Assembly (NCBI GenBank): GCA_934667815.1
Contig: CAKUMO010000001.1
Span: 124,001-188,000 of the forward strand
Reading direction: 5' to 3'
Source: an uncultured Oscillospiraceae bacterium
GTDB lineage: Bacteria > Bacillota > Clostridia > Oscillospirales > Oscillospiraceae
Length of the DNA stretch: 64,000 nucleotides
Each line of letters starts with the position of its first letter. Position 1 is the first letter of the stretch. The notes beneath the pieces are model-generated. The model was not told the origin of the DNA. It saw nothing but the letters and a program-made list of their open reading frames with translations, and did no database searches. Positions 7,971 through 16,951 of the stretch are shown one piece after another. A program made the position numbers and the translations under genes.

Positions 7971-9353
7971 TCAGGAGAGCCTTTTCCTTTCCCACCGGCG
8001 TGAGCGCCAGCGCGCCAGATATACGATGCCGCGCAGCCCTTCGTCACAGGCAAAGGCCAGCCAACAGCCGAGCAGACCCATCCCGAGCCGGATGCTGAAC
8101 AGATAAGCCAGCAGCACGCTGGCGCACCAGCACGAGACGATGGAGGCGATCATGGGGAAAAAGACGTCGCCCGCGCCGCGCAGCGCATTTTCCTCGATGT
8201 GGTTCACCGCACGGAAGGCCTCGACGGCAATGTCCGCGGCCAGAAGCATCCGCCCGGTGTGCAGGATCTGCGGATCGTCTGTGAACAGACGCAGCAGGTG
8301 CCCGCCGAAAAGAAAAACGAGCAGCGACAGCGTCACATTCGTCGCAACGGCCAGCCGCAGCGACTGCATATTCAACCGGTAAGCCTGCTCCGTCCTTCCC
8401 GCGCCGACCAGCCAGCCGATCAGGATCGCCGAGGAATTGCCCAGCGCCGACCCGAACATATAGACATAAAAGACCAGATTCGACACATAGATCTTCGTGG
8501 ACACTGCACTCACGCCGATCTGAACGATGATGGAGGTTGTGAGCACCTGCGAAAGGCTGTAAGAGAAGGTGCTGATGCCGCCGGGAATGCCGACCTGCAG
8601 CACGCGCAGAAGCAGACGCGGCGCATGCGGGTGCAGCGGGTTGAGGTCAAAGCCGAGCCTCGCGTGCAGGAAAAACAGCAGCATGGTCAGGCAGCCCAGT
8701 GCCTTGCACAGCACATTGCACACGGCGATGCCGTGCGTGCCGTACAGAGGCAGCGGAAAGGGCTGAAAGATGACCAGATAATTGAGAATGCCGTTGAGGG
8801 CGTTCATGCCCAGCGTGACGCAGACGCAGAGCTTCGGTCTGCCGCAGCTTTTGAACACGGCGGAGAAGGCGGTCAGCAGTGCCGGAAAGACCGAATAGCG
8901 GATAATCAGCTCAAAATAGTCCGCCGCTTCTTCGAGAAAATTGCCGCGCAGCTTCATCAGCCGCAGCAGCGGCCGCCCGAAGAAGGACAGCGTAACGCCA
9001 AGCAGCAGACTGAACACACCGACAAAGCAAAGCGTGTAGAACACTGCGTCCGAGGCCGCGCGGCGGTCATTTGCGCCAAGCGCCTGACTGATGACAATGC
9101 CTGCACCCGCGCTGACGACCGAAAAGAGCGTCAGCGACAGGCCGATGAGTTGGTTGGCTGAGCCGACGGCCGCAACGGATTCGTCGGCATAAAACGAGAG
9201 AACATAGGTGTTCACCGTGCCCATCAGATTGAGAAGCAGCGACTCCAGAAATAGCGGAAGAAAGAGCCGCTTCAGGGAAAGCTCACCTCGCGGCGTGCAG
9301 ATGCGGCCGAGCGAGGGATCGTAGCGTAAAAAACGCGGCAGCTGCCGTTTCAT
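7971..9353 (-). CDS. MATE-family efflux transporter
   Basis: 460 residues from ATG 9353 (GAGG upstream; the longer frame to 9476 would run into the previous gene). About twelve hydrophobic segments, with motifs usual for MATE exporters: 'SLKRLFLPLFLESLLLNLMGTVNTYVLSFYADESVAAVGSANQ' type start (split here) and 'AGIVISQALGANDRR' in the first half, with 'GVSAVSTKIYVSNL' and 'NSSAILIGWLVGAGR' in the second. MATE proteins export drugs or metabolites with Na+ or H+ antiport. It lies 14 bases after the ADP-ribosylglycohydrolase-like gene, suggesting co-transcription. Substrate unknown. Confidence 0.9.
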   Translation of the reverse strand: MKRQLPRFLRYDPSLGRICTPRGELSLKRLFLPLFLESLLLNLMGTVNTYVLSFYADESVAAVGSANQLIGLSLTLFSVVSAGAGIVISQALGANDRRAASDAVFYTLCFVGVFSLLLGVTLSFFGRPLLRLMKLRGNFLEEAADYFELIIRYSVFPALLTAFSAVFKSCGRPKLCVCVTLGMNALNGILNYLVIFQPFPLPLYGTHGIAVCNVLCKALGCLTMLLFFLHARLGFDLNPLHPHAPRLLLRVLQVGIPGGISTFSYSLSQVLTTSIIVQIGVSAVSTKIYVSNLVFYVYMFGSALGNSSAILIGWLVGAGRTEQAYRLNMQSLRLAVATNVTLSLLVFLFGGHLLRLFTDDPQILHTGRMLLAADIAVEAFRAVNHIEENALRGAGDVFFPMIASIVSCWCASVLLAYLFSIRLGMGLLGCWLAFACDEGLRGIVYLARWRSRRWERKRLS

Positions 9354-9367
9354 GGCGACCTCTATCC

Positions 9368-10735
9368 TTATTTCTGCTTTGCCAACTCCAAAAAGCGCTG
9401 CGCAAAGCTCGAGATGCTGTGGTCGTGCTGCAAGGCGGCGTAGGTATAGAACGTGTCGTGCAGCGGGGCTGTCCACTTGTCCGGAATGCCGCTCTTGCCC
9501 GCCATAACGCCTGCGATACAGCCGCAGGTGGCCGCGGAGCAGTCGGTGTCCCAGCCGTGCATGACGGTCGTGCAGATCGCCTTTTCAAAGTCGATGCAGC
9601 CCGTGGAATCGCGGGAGTTGACCAGCGCGTTGATGATGGCGGCGGTCTCGTTCATGGTTCCGGCGTGGCGCAGGTAGCCCCAGCGGCGGTCGATCTCGGG
9701 ATAGGCCTTTTCCCAGCTTCCGGCGGAGACGGAGATGTCCAGCGCCTGACGGACGACCTCGGCATAGCGCGAGCGTGCGGGAATCTGCTCCAGCCCGCGC
9801 TGGATGACCTCGACCGGGTCACGGTAATAGAACGCGGCGGCAATGCAGGCGGCAACCCACATGGAGGCGTAAAGCCCGGTGTGGCGATTGGTGAGAATCG
9901 CATCCTTGTAGGCCAGCGCGGCGGCCTCGGCGGGCCTGAGCGGCGAGACCAGACCATAGGCGTCGGCGCGGATCATGGCATCGATCTGCTCTTCGCAGTC
10001 GTTAAGGACGGCGGTGAAGCGGTCGTAATCCTCGGGTGCGGGGTTGTCGTGCCACATGGTGTGGTTGACCAGAAGCTGATAGCGCGAATGGCTCGGGCCG
10101 AAGGTTTCCAGATAGGGCAGATTGTGCAGCCAGGTGCGCGCAACCTGGTCGGTTGTGAAGCTGCGACCGTAATTTTCCAGCACCTGTAAGCAGACGGAGA
10201 AATAGGTGATGTCGTCGTCGGCCTGCGCATAGGAGATCAGCTCGCGGCAGCTCTCATCGGTGTTGTTGCCGAGGTTGCTGTAAGGACTGTAATGCGGTGC
10301 GTAGTTGTCCAGCGGCCATGCGTTGACGGCCTGCAAGTACGCCTGAATGTTGCCTTTCTCCCAGTTCATCTCAAAGGGCTTGCCCAGAATGCAGCCGCAG
10401 ATGCGTCCGAACACGCCGCCGTAAATGTGATCCTTCAGTGTGGCGGGCTTGAGGTCAACCTCGTTGCAGCGCGGGATAATGACGTCCTGACGGTTTTCCG
10501 GGCGCTGGGCGCGGATGCCCTCGAGCGTGTTCGGCTCGGAATAGGGCCAGTCTGTGCGCACAGGAAGCCCGTAGAGGCGCTCGGCAAATTGGGCGATGGC
10601 GTCGTAGCTGTCGGGCAGGGCGTCCAGCTCGCGCATCCAGCCCTCTTTATCGAAGTCATAGCCTTGGAGCCAGAGCATTTCCATCCGCTGGCGGCACTGC
10701 GCGCGATAGATTGTTTTGGAACCGAAAATATCCAT
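9368..10735 (-). CDS. ADP-ribosylglycohydrolase-family protein
   Basis: 455 residues from ATG 10735, preceded by GAAAGGAGAACTC; an ATG five codons earlier overlaps that ribosome-binding site and was rejected. Family signs are the early 'GRICGCILGKPFE' segment, the acidic 'NNTDES' and 'DDDITYF' stretch, and the late metal-binding 'GWDTDCSAATCGCIAGVMAG' motif. Classical members remove ADP-ribose from proteins using two Mg2+; many distant members sit in glycan loci with unknown substrates. Here it lies between a GH30 enzyme and a MATE exporter, behind a terminator-like hairpin. The true substrate is open: ADP-ribose is not implied by the context. Confidence 0.8.
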   Translation of the reverse strand: MDIFGSKTIYRAQCRQRMEMLWLQGYDFDKEGWMRELDALPDSYDAIAQFAERLYGLPVRTDWPYSEPNTLEGIRAQRPENRQDVIIPRCNEVDLKPATLKDHIYGGVFGRICGCILGKPFEMNWEKGNIQAYLQAVNAWPLDNYAPHYSPYSNLGNNTDESCRELISYAQADDDITYFSVCLQVLENYGRSFTTDQVARTWLHNLPYLETFGPSHSRYQLLVNHTMWHDNPAPEDYDRFTAVLNDCEEQIDAMIRADAYGLVSPLRPAEAAALAYKDAILTNRHTGLYASMWVAACIAAAFYYRDPVEVIQRGLEQIPARSRYAEVVRQALDISVSAGSWEKAYPEIDRRWGYLRHAGTMNETAAIINALVNSRDSTGCIDFEKAICTTVMHGWDTDCSAATCGCIAGVMAGKSGIPDKWTAPLHDTFYTYAALQHDHSISSFAQRFLELAKQK

Positions 10736-10748
10736 GAGTTCTCCTTTC

Positions 10749-10791
10749 AAAAAAAGCGACAGGTCGGACGGCTTGCCCTGCCCGACCTGTC
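10749..10791 (-). terminator. Rho-independent terminator after GH30 gene
   Basis: On the minus strand a 10-base stem GACAGGTCGG/CCGACCTGTC is followed by GC and seven T. It lies between the GH30 stop (10804) and the next start (10735), whose ribosome-binding site directly follows the T-run, so the downstream gene needs readthrough or its own promoter. Confidence 0.75.
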
Positions 10792-10803
10792 CGATTTATT
10801 TCA

Positions 10804-13209
10804 TTATTTCTTCTTCTTTTTTGCGACAATCACGATGACGACGACTGCAAGCACGAGCAGCACGCCGGCCCCTGCGAGAATATACGGCAGGGCGGAGCCT
10901 TTCTCCGGCGTCTCCGGCGTCTCCGGCGTCTCCGGCTCGTCGGGCGTGGTCGGCTCAACCGGCTCCTCCGACGTTTCGGACGGATGGTAGACGCTGAAAT
11001 CAAAGTCCTTCACGGCTGCGTGACCGCCGGGATTTTCGGGGTTGCTGCCATTTTCGACGGCCTCGGGCGTGACGCCCTTAAACACGAAGGTCGTAACGGA
11101 CTGCGCAGGTGCGCGGTAGCCGCTGTCGGCGGTCATGGTGCCGCGCAGCTCCAGATCGCGTGTGGCCGAGGTTTCGTACACGTCTGCGACCGCGCCTGCA
11201 GGCAGACCGGCAAAGCCGAAGGTCTCGTCCGCCTTGCCGTTGTTTACGACCACGTAGACCAGCGCGTCGAGCGTGGGATTGTAATAGACCGTGGGCAGGA
11301 GCTTGTTGGACAGCGCAGTGCTGTCAAGACTGCCGCGGATCGCGCCCTTGGTGAAGCGGGCGTAGTTGCCCATGACCCACAGACGCTTGGTGGGGATCAG
11401 GTCGGTGCTGTCGGGGTTGAAGTAGACCAGCGCGTCGGTGTAGTTGCCGTTATTGGCGGCCAGCCAGTAGCTCCAGCTGTCCACATCGAGGATGGAGAAA
11501 TCCTCGTGCATCACGCGCGCAACGTCGATGCCGGTGGCGATGGAATAATCCGGCTGCTCACTGGAAGGGCCGTATTCCGTCTGCCGGAACTGAACATTCG
11601 CGCCGATGGACCACATCTCGTGCGCCAGACGCTCCTTGGCACTGGCGTCCGTACCGTAAGAGTGCGAGCCGATATGGTCGGTGACCTTCAGCAGCGCCTC
11701 GTCCTTCTGCATCTGATAGTAAACATAGTTGATAAAGCTCTTGTCCGACCACATGCCGGACTCGGTCAGGCTGAGTTTGACGTCCTTGAGCGTCTGATCG
11801 GTCTCGGCGCGGGCGATCAGCTCCTGCGCGACGAGCGACCAGAGCTTCATGGCTTCCTCAGCCGAATAGTGGCAGCCCTCCTGCGCGGTGCCCGCCCAGT
11901 CGTACTGCGGCTCGTTGATCGGGCTGACGTACTTGACCGGAACACCGAGGTAGTTATAAAGCTGCACCATATCCACGACGTATTTTGCATACGCTTCATA
12001 GCAGTCCTCGCGCAGATTGGAGTAGGAATCCGCCCACGGGTCGCCGCAGGTCGCGCCGCTGACGGTCATGGTCGCGGGCGGCGTGTTCATAAAGAGCGTG
12101 AAATCATCGATCGTGCCCATCTGCAGTAGCTTCATCAGCACGGTGTAGCCGCCGATGTCACGATCCTCATCATAGGTGCCTTGCTCGGTCAGCGGAGAAT
12201 AGACCGCACGGGCCGTGCCGGGGAAGTAGGTGTCGGACTGGTCGTCCTTCACGCCGCCGCCGACGTTGTGACGGTAGTTGTTCAGACCTGCGCCCTCGTC
12301 GGTAAAGATCAGCTTAAGCAGATTGTCTACGAATGCATTCTGACCGTAGCGGTTCGACCACCAGCAGCCGGAAGCACCGAAGGTTTTCATGGTCTGATGC
12401 ACCTGCGTCATGTCGGTGTACAGCAGTGCGCTTCCGGCATCTACGCCCTTGTTAAACAGCTCACCCTCGCCGTGGAGCGCGGAGTCTGCGGTGTCGGCGC
12501 GCACGATGCGCAGCTCATCGATATACAGGCTGAGCGGGAAATTCTTAACATCCTGTTCGGGTGCGCAGGTCAGGCTGACACCCTGTATCTTACCGAAGGT
12601 GGAGGCAAAGGCATCCGCGCCGATGCCGACCCAGCCGACAAAGCCCTTCGGAAGCTGCAAGCGGCCGAACTTTGCGCCGTCATAGGAGGCAAACGTCTTT
12701 TGTTCGCTGCGTTCACCGTTCTGCACCAGCCAGAAGGGCTTGTTCAGATCCGGGTGCATTCCGTCGATGGCAAGGTCAAGGATCAGCGCGCTGTTCTGGA
12801 ACTCGGAGGCATCCAGCCAGAACCAGAATTCCTGCATGCCCAGCCAGTCACGCTCGGCCTTTTCGTCCTTGTTGATGCGGAGCAGGAAGCCGTCAGCCCA
12901 GAGGTTTGCGGCAGGGCAGTCGGCGGTAAAGGTCAGCGCCATGGCCGTCGAGCCGTTGAAGCCCTTGCCGGCCGCAGCTGCGGCATCGGTGTAGCCGAAG
13001 GTGTGACCCGCTTCGCCGCTGGTCACGTCAAAAACATAGTCCGCCTCGAACAGGCTGCCCTTGGGCAGATCTTCCATATCCCAGACGGTTTCGGCCTCTT
13101 CCGGGCCGCTTGCTGCGGAAGCAGGGGTTGCCAATGCAGGCATCAGTCCTGCCAGCAGAGCGATGACCAGCATCACCGACAGCAGGGAAAGCGTGTATCT
13201 CTTGCGCAT
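10804..13209 (-). CDS. Secreted, membrane-anchored GH30-family glycoside hydrolase
   Basis: 801 residues, ATG 13209 with AGGAGG upstream. Signal peptide about 1-33 (ends PASAAS). Residues about 45-250 look like a jelly-roll binding domain; the TIM barrel follows ('MKTFGASGCWWSN' near 285). Likely catalytic residues are Glu433 in SPINEPQYDW (acid/base) and Glu545 in RQTEYG (nucleophile), then a small C-terminal sandwich. The C-terminus has a Thr/Pro/Glu linker of repeated ETP units, one membrane helix and a KKKKK tail, so it should be held at the cell surface. GH30 covers beta-1,6-galactanases, xylanases and beta-glucosidases; the FGASG(C/A)WW start recalls galactanase-like members, a weak hint. 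Likely controlled by the ROK regulator next door. Confidence 0.88.
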   Translation of the reverse strand: MRKRYTLSLLSVMLVIALLAGLMPALATPASAASGPEEAETVWDMEDLPKGSLFEADYVFDVTSGEAGHTFGYTDAAAAAGKGFNGSTAMALTFTADCPAANLWADGFLLRINKDEKAERDWLGMQEFWFWLDASEFQNSALILDLAIDGMHPDLNKPFWLVQNGERSEQKTFASYDGAKFGRLQLPKGFVGWVGIGADAFASTFGKIQGVSLTCAPEQDVKNFPLSLYIDELRIVRADTADSALHGEGELFNKGVDAGSALLYTDMTQVHQTMKTFGASGCWWSNRYGQNAFVDNLLKLIFTDEGAGLNNYRHNVGGGVKDDQSDTYFPGTARAVYSPLTEQGTYDEDRDIGGYTVLMKLLQMGTIDDFTLFMNTPPATMTVSGATCGDPWADSYSNLREDCYEAYAKYVVDMVQLYNYLGVPVKYVSPINEPQYDWAGTAQEGCHYSAEEAMKLWSLVAQELIARAETDQTLKDVKLSLTESGMWSDKSFINYVYYQMQKDEALLKVTDHIGSHSYGTDASAKERLAHEMWSIGANVQFRQTEYGPSSEQPDYSIATGIDVARVMHEDFSILDVDSWSYWLAANNGNYTDALVYFNPDSTDLIPTKRLWVMGNYARFTKGAIRGSLDSTALSNKLLPTVYYNPTLDALVYVVVNNGKADETFGFAGLPAGAVADVYETSATRDLELRGTMTADSGYRAPAQSVTTFVFKGVTPEAVENGSNPENPGGHAAVKDFDFSVYHPSETSEEPVEPTTPDEPETPETPETPEKGSALPYILAGAGVLLVLAVVVIVIVAKKKKK
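10903..10938. repeat. 9-base coding repeat in GH30 linker
   Basis: Four consecutive near-identical copies of a 9-base unit (ctccggcgt) encode the ETP repeats of the GH30 surface linker on the minus strand. Slippage could vary linker length between strains. Confidence 0.85.
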
Positions 13210-13264
13210 GAGAAGAACCTCCTGTGCGTCCGATCACGGACGTTTTTTCATAAATGCTGCCTTG

Positions 13265-13292
13265 ATTATACCACAAGGAGGGGAAAAGTCAG
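13265..13292 (-). promoter_or_regulatory. Promoter of the GH30 gene, with 5'-UTR hairpin
   Basis: Minus strand -10 TATAAT (13265-13270) and -35 CTGACT (13287-13292), spacing 16. Between it and the start codon, 13227-13242 holds a perfect 6-base inverted repeat with a 4-base loop (CGTCCG atca CGGACG), immediately before the ribosome-binding site; it could be an operator or translational control hairpin. Confidence 0.6.
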
Positions 13293-13320
13293 TTTCAGAT
13301 TCTTTTGCATTTGTCACACA

Positions 13321-13350
13321 AAAGCGCGGATGGAGCTTTTCCATCCGCGC
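13321..13350 (-). terminator. Terminator after ROK regulator gene
   Basis: Minus strand stem GCGCGGATGG/CCATCCGCGC (10 bases, 7-base loop) followed by TTTTGTG, 13 bases past the ROK stop codon and upstream of the GH30 promoter. Confidence 0.8.
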
Positions 13351-13363
13351 CGGGAGTCACGGT

Positions 13364-14590
13364 TTACGCCAGCAGGCGGGAGTCCTGACTCTCAAAGGCA
13401 TTGTTAATAAAGTGCAGCGCCGCGCCGACGGAGGCTTGCAGGCGTCCCTCCTCCAGAAGCAGAATCTCAAATTCGGAGAGCATCCATGCCGCGCTGTGCG
13501 CGGCTTTCGTGGCATGCGGCAGGAACAGCTTCTGATATTGCAGCAGCTCACCCGTGAGGATGACCTTTGAGGGGTTGAACAGCGAGACGATGTTGGCAAT
13601 GCCCAGACCAAGATATTCGCCGGCCTCGTCAAAGAGCCTGCGCAGCAGCTTGTTGCCGTTCGATGCGCCGTCGGCCGCCCACGCGACCATGCGCTTCATG
13701 TAGTCCACGCTGTTTTCCTCGCCGGTGCACAGTGCTTCTGGCAGCGCAAGCTCGCCCAGCTTGGCCGCGTCCAGAATCCGGCGGGTCAGGCCGCGGATGG
13801 AGCAGTAGCTTTCCATGCAGCCGCGGTTGCCGCAGGAGCACAGGGGACCGTTGGGATTGAGCACCATGTGGCCAAGCTCGCCGGCTGCGCCGGTGTGACC
13901 CAGTATGGGCACGCCGCCCGCCAGATAGCCCATGCCGATGCCGAAAGAGAGACGCACGAGCGCACAGTCCTCGCCCAGAAGCCTGCGCCGCCATTGCTCG
14001 GCCAGAATGATGCACACCGGGTCGTGGATGATGCGCACCTCCACGCCGAAGCGCTCCTCGCAGATCTTTTTCAGCGGTACGTTTTTCCAGTCACGGAAGA
14101 AGGAGTTATACAGCGAGGTGGAGCCTTCGCGATCCACGGAGCCCTGCACGGCGATGCCGATGCCGAGCAGCTCCCGCGAATTGAGCCGGTTGGCCTCGAG
14201 AATGGCTTCCACTGCGCCGAGCATCTGCTGCAGCACATCGTCGCGCTCCAGCGAACGAATCGCTTCGATGCGCGAATCGATGACCTCGCAGCGCAGGCCG
14301 AGCAGCAGGACGGTCAGACCCTCGGCGTTCAGCTCCATGCCGATGGTCAGGTTGCGCATGGGCGAGAAGTTGAGATAGGCGGGATTGCGCCCGGCCAGAT
14401 GGCCGTGGTAAGCGCTTTCCTTGAGAATGTTCTTTGCAATGAGGTCAGTGGAGATCGTCGAGACGGCGGCCCAGCTCAGGCCGGTCGCGGTCTGAATGTC
14501 GCGCCGGGTGGATTGCCCATGCTGCCGGATGAAGTCCAGCACGGAGAGCGTGTTGAGGTTTCGCATCTGTTCGTGTTTCGTAGGTGACAT
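13364..14590 (-). CDS. ROK-family transcriptional regulator
   Basis: 408 residues, ATG 14590 with AAGGAGAC upstream. Residues 1-75 form a winged helix ('RNLNTLSVLDFIRQHGQSTRRDIQTATGLSWAAVSTI'), followed by a ROK sugar-kinase-like domain. The ROK zinc motif is intact ('GELGHMVLNPNG' then 'CSCGNRGCMES', about residues 237-262), and an Asp is retained in 'IIHDPVCIILAEQ'. Length and helix mark it as a NagC/XylR-type repressor rather than a kinase. It sits between, and is probably the local controller of, the GH30 gene downstream and the divergent GH2 gene. Effector sugar unknown. Confidence 0.9.
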   Translation of the reverse strand: MSPTKHEQMRNLNTLSVLDFIRQHGQSTRRDIQTATGLSWAAVSTISTDLIAKNILKESAYHGHLAGRNPAYLNFSPMRNLTIGMELNAEGLTVLLLGLRCEVIDSRIEAIRSLERDDVLQQMLGAVEAILEANRLNSRELLGIGIAVQGSVDREGSTSLYNSFFRDWKNVPLKKICEERFGVEVRIIHDPVCIILAEQWRRRLLGEDCALVRLSFGIGMGYLAGGVPILGHTGAAGELGHMVLNPNGPLCSCGNRGCMESYCSIRGLTRRILDAAKLGELALPEALCTGEENSVDYMKRMVAWAADGASNGNKLLRRLFDEAGEYLGLGIANIVSLFNPSKVILTGELLQYQKLFLPHATKAAHSAAWMLSEFEILLLEEGRLQASVGAALHFINNAFESQDSRLLA

Positions 14591-14622
14591 GGCGTGTCTC
14601 CTTAATTATATCCTTGCCGACA

Positions 14623-14651
14623 ATTATAAACGATGCGCGGTTGCAATGCAA
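14623..14651 (-). promoter_or_regulatory. Promoter of ROK regulator with overlapping palindrome
   Basis: Minus strand -35 TTGCAT (14646-14651), 17-base spacer, -10 TATAAT (14623-14628). The -35 overlaps an 11-base palindrome TTGCA-A-TGCAA (14641-14651), a candidate autoregulatory operator lying between the two divergent genes. Confidence 0.65.
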
Positions 14652-14683
14652 GTCTGCCGTGCAAGAAACCAAAAAATATGAAA

Positions 14684-14711
14684 TGGAAAATCCCCTGCGC
14701 CGTGCTATAAT
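14684..14711 (+). promoter_or_regulatory. Promoter of GH2 gene
   Basis: Consensus -10 TATAAT (14706-14711) with a poor -35 TGGAAA (14684-14689), spacing 16. The weak -35 suggests an activator or low basal expression. Confidence 0.5.
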
Positions 14712-14740
14712 GGAGAAAAACACTCACGGAGGAACGCTCT

Positions 14741-16951
14741 ATGCAACATGGAAGCATTCGCTCGCTCGACGGGCTTTGGAAATTTGCCGTCCCCGGCGGG
14801 AAACCGGAGCTGCGGCAGGTGCCCGGCTCCTACGACTGTGTGGGAGATTCAGTCTGGTCGCGCGAGTTTTCTGCCGATCCGAACGCCGCAGGCCGCGTGC
14901 GCCTGTGCTTTGAGGGAATTGCCTATGAGGGCAAGGCTTATCTGAACGGCGTGTGCCTCGGAACAATGCTGCCTTACAGCTATTATACCTTCGAGGTCAC
15001 GCAGCTCCTGCGCGAGGAAAACGAGCTGACGGTCGAGCTGATGGATCTCAACGCGCCCTTCGGCCCGTCCGAGGGCTGGCGCAGCTTCTCCGGCATCGTG
15101 CGCGGCGTGTATCTTGAGACGCTGCCCGAGACCTATTTTGACGACGTATTTTTCCATGCGGCGCTGTCAGACGACCTCTCCGAGGCCGACTGCACGTTGG
15201 AATTCTCCACGGACGGCGACCCGCAGGGCCTCGGCGTGCGCGCTCGCCTTGTGCGCGAGGGGCGCGTGGCGGCCGAAAGCGCCTGCATCGCAGCCTCGGC
15301 GTGTGTGCTGCATTTTCCTGCGGAAATGCCTGCGCTCTGGTCGCCGGAGCAGCCGAATCTCTATGAGCTGACGGTCGAGCTGCTGCGCGGCGAGACGGTC
15401 ATCGACCGCTATTCCTGCGCCGTCGGCTTCAAGAAGCTCGAGATCCGCGAGGGGCATTTCTATCTCAACAACGAGCAGGTGTTCTTCACCGGCGTCTGCC
15501 GCCACGACATCTGGACGGAATCCGTCGGCTTCACCCTCACCGACGAGATGATCGAAAAGGATCTGCGCATGATTAAAGCCATGGGCGCAAACTTTGTCCG
15601 TCTGGTGCACTATCCGCACGATCGCCGCGTGCTCGAGGCGGCGGACCGCATCGGCCTGCTCGTGAGCGAGGAGCCGGGACTGTGGTGGAGCGACCTCGGA
15701 AACACCGAGATCACCTCGCGCGCGCTGAAGGTGCTGGAAAAGGCAATTTTCCGCGACCGCAGCCATATTTCCGTGGCTTTCTGGCTTGCCTTCAACGAGT
15801 GCCCGTTCAACGAGCAGTTCCTGATGGATGCCGTGGCGCTGGCACGCCGCTGTGACCCGACGCGCCTGATTTCCGGTGCGAACTGCAACGACGTCAACGA
15901 CACCAAGGAAATTTTCGACAAATGCGGTGTAGACTTCTATACGCTGCATCCCTATGGCACACATCCGACGCATTGCACCGGCCAATCGCTGGAATACGCC
16001 TGCCGCGTGCTCACGGGCAAGGCGGTGTTCTTCACGGAGTGGGGCGGCTATTATGTCGTCGGTAATCCGGCGCTGTTCCGCGATTTCTGTCTGGAAATGC
16101 TGCGGCTTTACCGCAACCGCGCACCCGAGCCGACGCTTGCGGGCATGACCTACTGGCAGTGGCAGGACATTCCGGAGTATCAGCGCGGCGAGCCTGCCTG
16201 CTACGACGGCATTCTGACCGAGGGCCTCGTGACCATCGACCGTGTGCCGAAGGACAATTTCTATACTTTTTCCGATTTCATCCGCCGTCTGCACACGCCG
16301 GAACCGGAGCCGCAGGCCGAGCTGGAAATTTACGGCGGCGGGAGCATGGACGCGGTCTACCGGCCTCTGACGCTGCCGCAGGGCACGCGCGAGGCGTGGG
16401 AGCAGGCGCTTGCCGCAGGGAAGCCCATGCCGGGCTATTATTGGAAAAAGGAACGCCGCATGGCGCACGGCCCGGCGCTGCCGCGCCGCGTGACGCAGCT
16501 CGGCGCACTGGCGGTCGATCTGCCTGCGGACGCGCCGCTGACGGTTTCCAAAGCGGGCGGGGCGGTGCGCATCGCGGTCGATGCGCAGGTCAGGGCGCTC
16601 TGGTTTGTCGGTCAGGCGACGCTCGGTAAGGGTTATCCCGCCTGCGGAACACGCGGCGAGACGCTCGGCGTTTATCGCCTGCACTACGCCGACGGCAGTG
16701 TGCAGACCCTCCCGCTGCGCAACGGCGCGGAGCTGGTGTCCGCCTGTGCGCTGGTCGGCCCGACGCGCTATGAGCCGCGCGGCAGTGCGCTGTGCAAGGC
16801 TTTCACGCTGAGCTATGACAAAAACTGGGAAATTTATCAGGCCAATCTGCTGCGTATCGCAGCGCAGGCAAAGCCGCTTGCTTTCGTAGAGGCCGAGATC
16901 ACCGATCCGGATTGTCATCTGCTTCTTTACGGCATCACTGCGGAAGAATAA
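14741..16951 (+). CDS. Glycoside hydrolase family 2 (beta-galactosidase/glucuronidase-like)
   Basis: 736 residues, ATG 14741 with GGAGG upstream; no signal peptide, so cytoplasmic. Domain order is a sugar-binding jelly roll (about 1-150), an Ig-like sandwich (150-245), and a TIM barrel with 'RLVHYPHDRRVLEAADRIGLLVSEE'. Likely acid/base Glu353 is in FNECPFNEQ and nucleophile Glu433 in FFTEWGGYY. The C-terminal 200 residues form an extra beta-rich region. GH2 enzymes retain configuration and cleave beta-galactosides, glucuronides or mannosides; the specificity cannot be read off. Divergent from the ROK regulator, it probably processes products released by the GH30 surface enzyme. Confidence 0.9.
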   Translation: MQHGSIRSLDGLWKFAVPGGKPELRQVPGSYDCVGDSVWSREFSADPNAAGRVRLCFEGIAYEGKAYLNGVCLGTMLPYSYYTFEVTQLLREENELTVELMDLNAPFGPSEGWRSFSGIVRGVYLETLPETYFDDVFFHAALSDDLSEADCTLEFSTDGDPQGLGVRARLVREGRVAAESACIAASACVLHFPAEMPALWSPEQPNLYELTVELLRGETVIDRYSCAVGFKKLEIREGHFYLNNEQVFFTGVCRHDIWTESVGFTLTDEMIEKDLRMIKAMGANFVRLVHYPHDRRVLEAADRIGLLVSEEPGLWWSDLGNTEITSRALKVLEKAIFRDRSHISVAFWLAFNECPFNEQFLMDAVALARRCDPTRLISGANCNDVNDTKEIFDKCGVDFYTLHPYGTHPTHCTGQSLEYACRVLTGKAVFFTEWGGYYVVGNPALFRDFCLEMLRLYRNRAPEPTLAGMTYWQWQDIPEYQRGEPACYDGILTEGLVTIDRVPKDNFYTFSDFIRRLHTPEPEPQAELEIYGGGSMDAVYRPLTLPQGTREAWEQALAAGKPMPGYYWKKERRMAHGPALPRRVTQLGALAVDLPADAPLTVSKAGGAVRIAVDAQVRALWFVGQATLGKGYPACGTRGETLGVYRLHYADGSVQTLPLRNGAELVSACALVGPTRYEPRGSALCKAFTLSYDKNWEIYQANLLRIAAQAKPLAFVEAEITDPDCHLLLYGITAEE

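Noticed and set aside
6183..8003. 606-codon plus-strand frame antisense to the tethered binding protein
   Set aside because: It crosses the promoter and terminator of the minus-strand genes and has no recognisable protein features.
13227..13248. Plus-strand hairpin followed by six T resembling a terminator
   Set aside because: No plus-strand gene ends here; it is more likely a 5'-UTR element of the minus-strand GH30 gene.
15167..16918. 583-codon minus-strand frame antisense to the GH2 gene
   Set aside because: Shadow frame; the GH2 catalytic motifs on the plus strand are intact.
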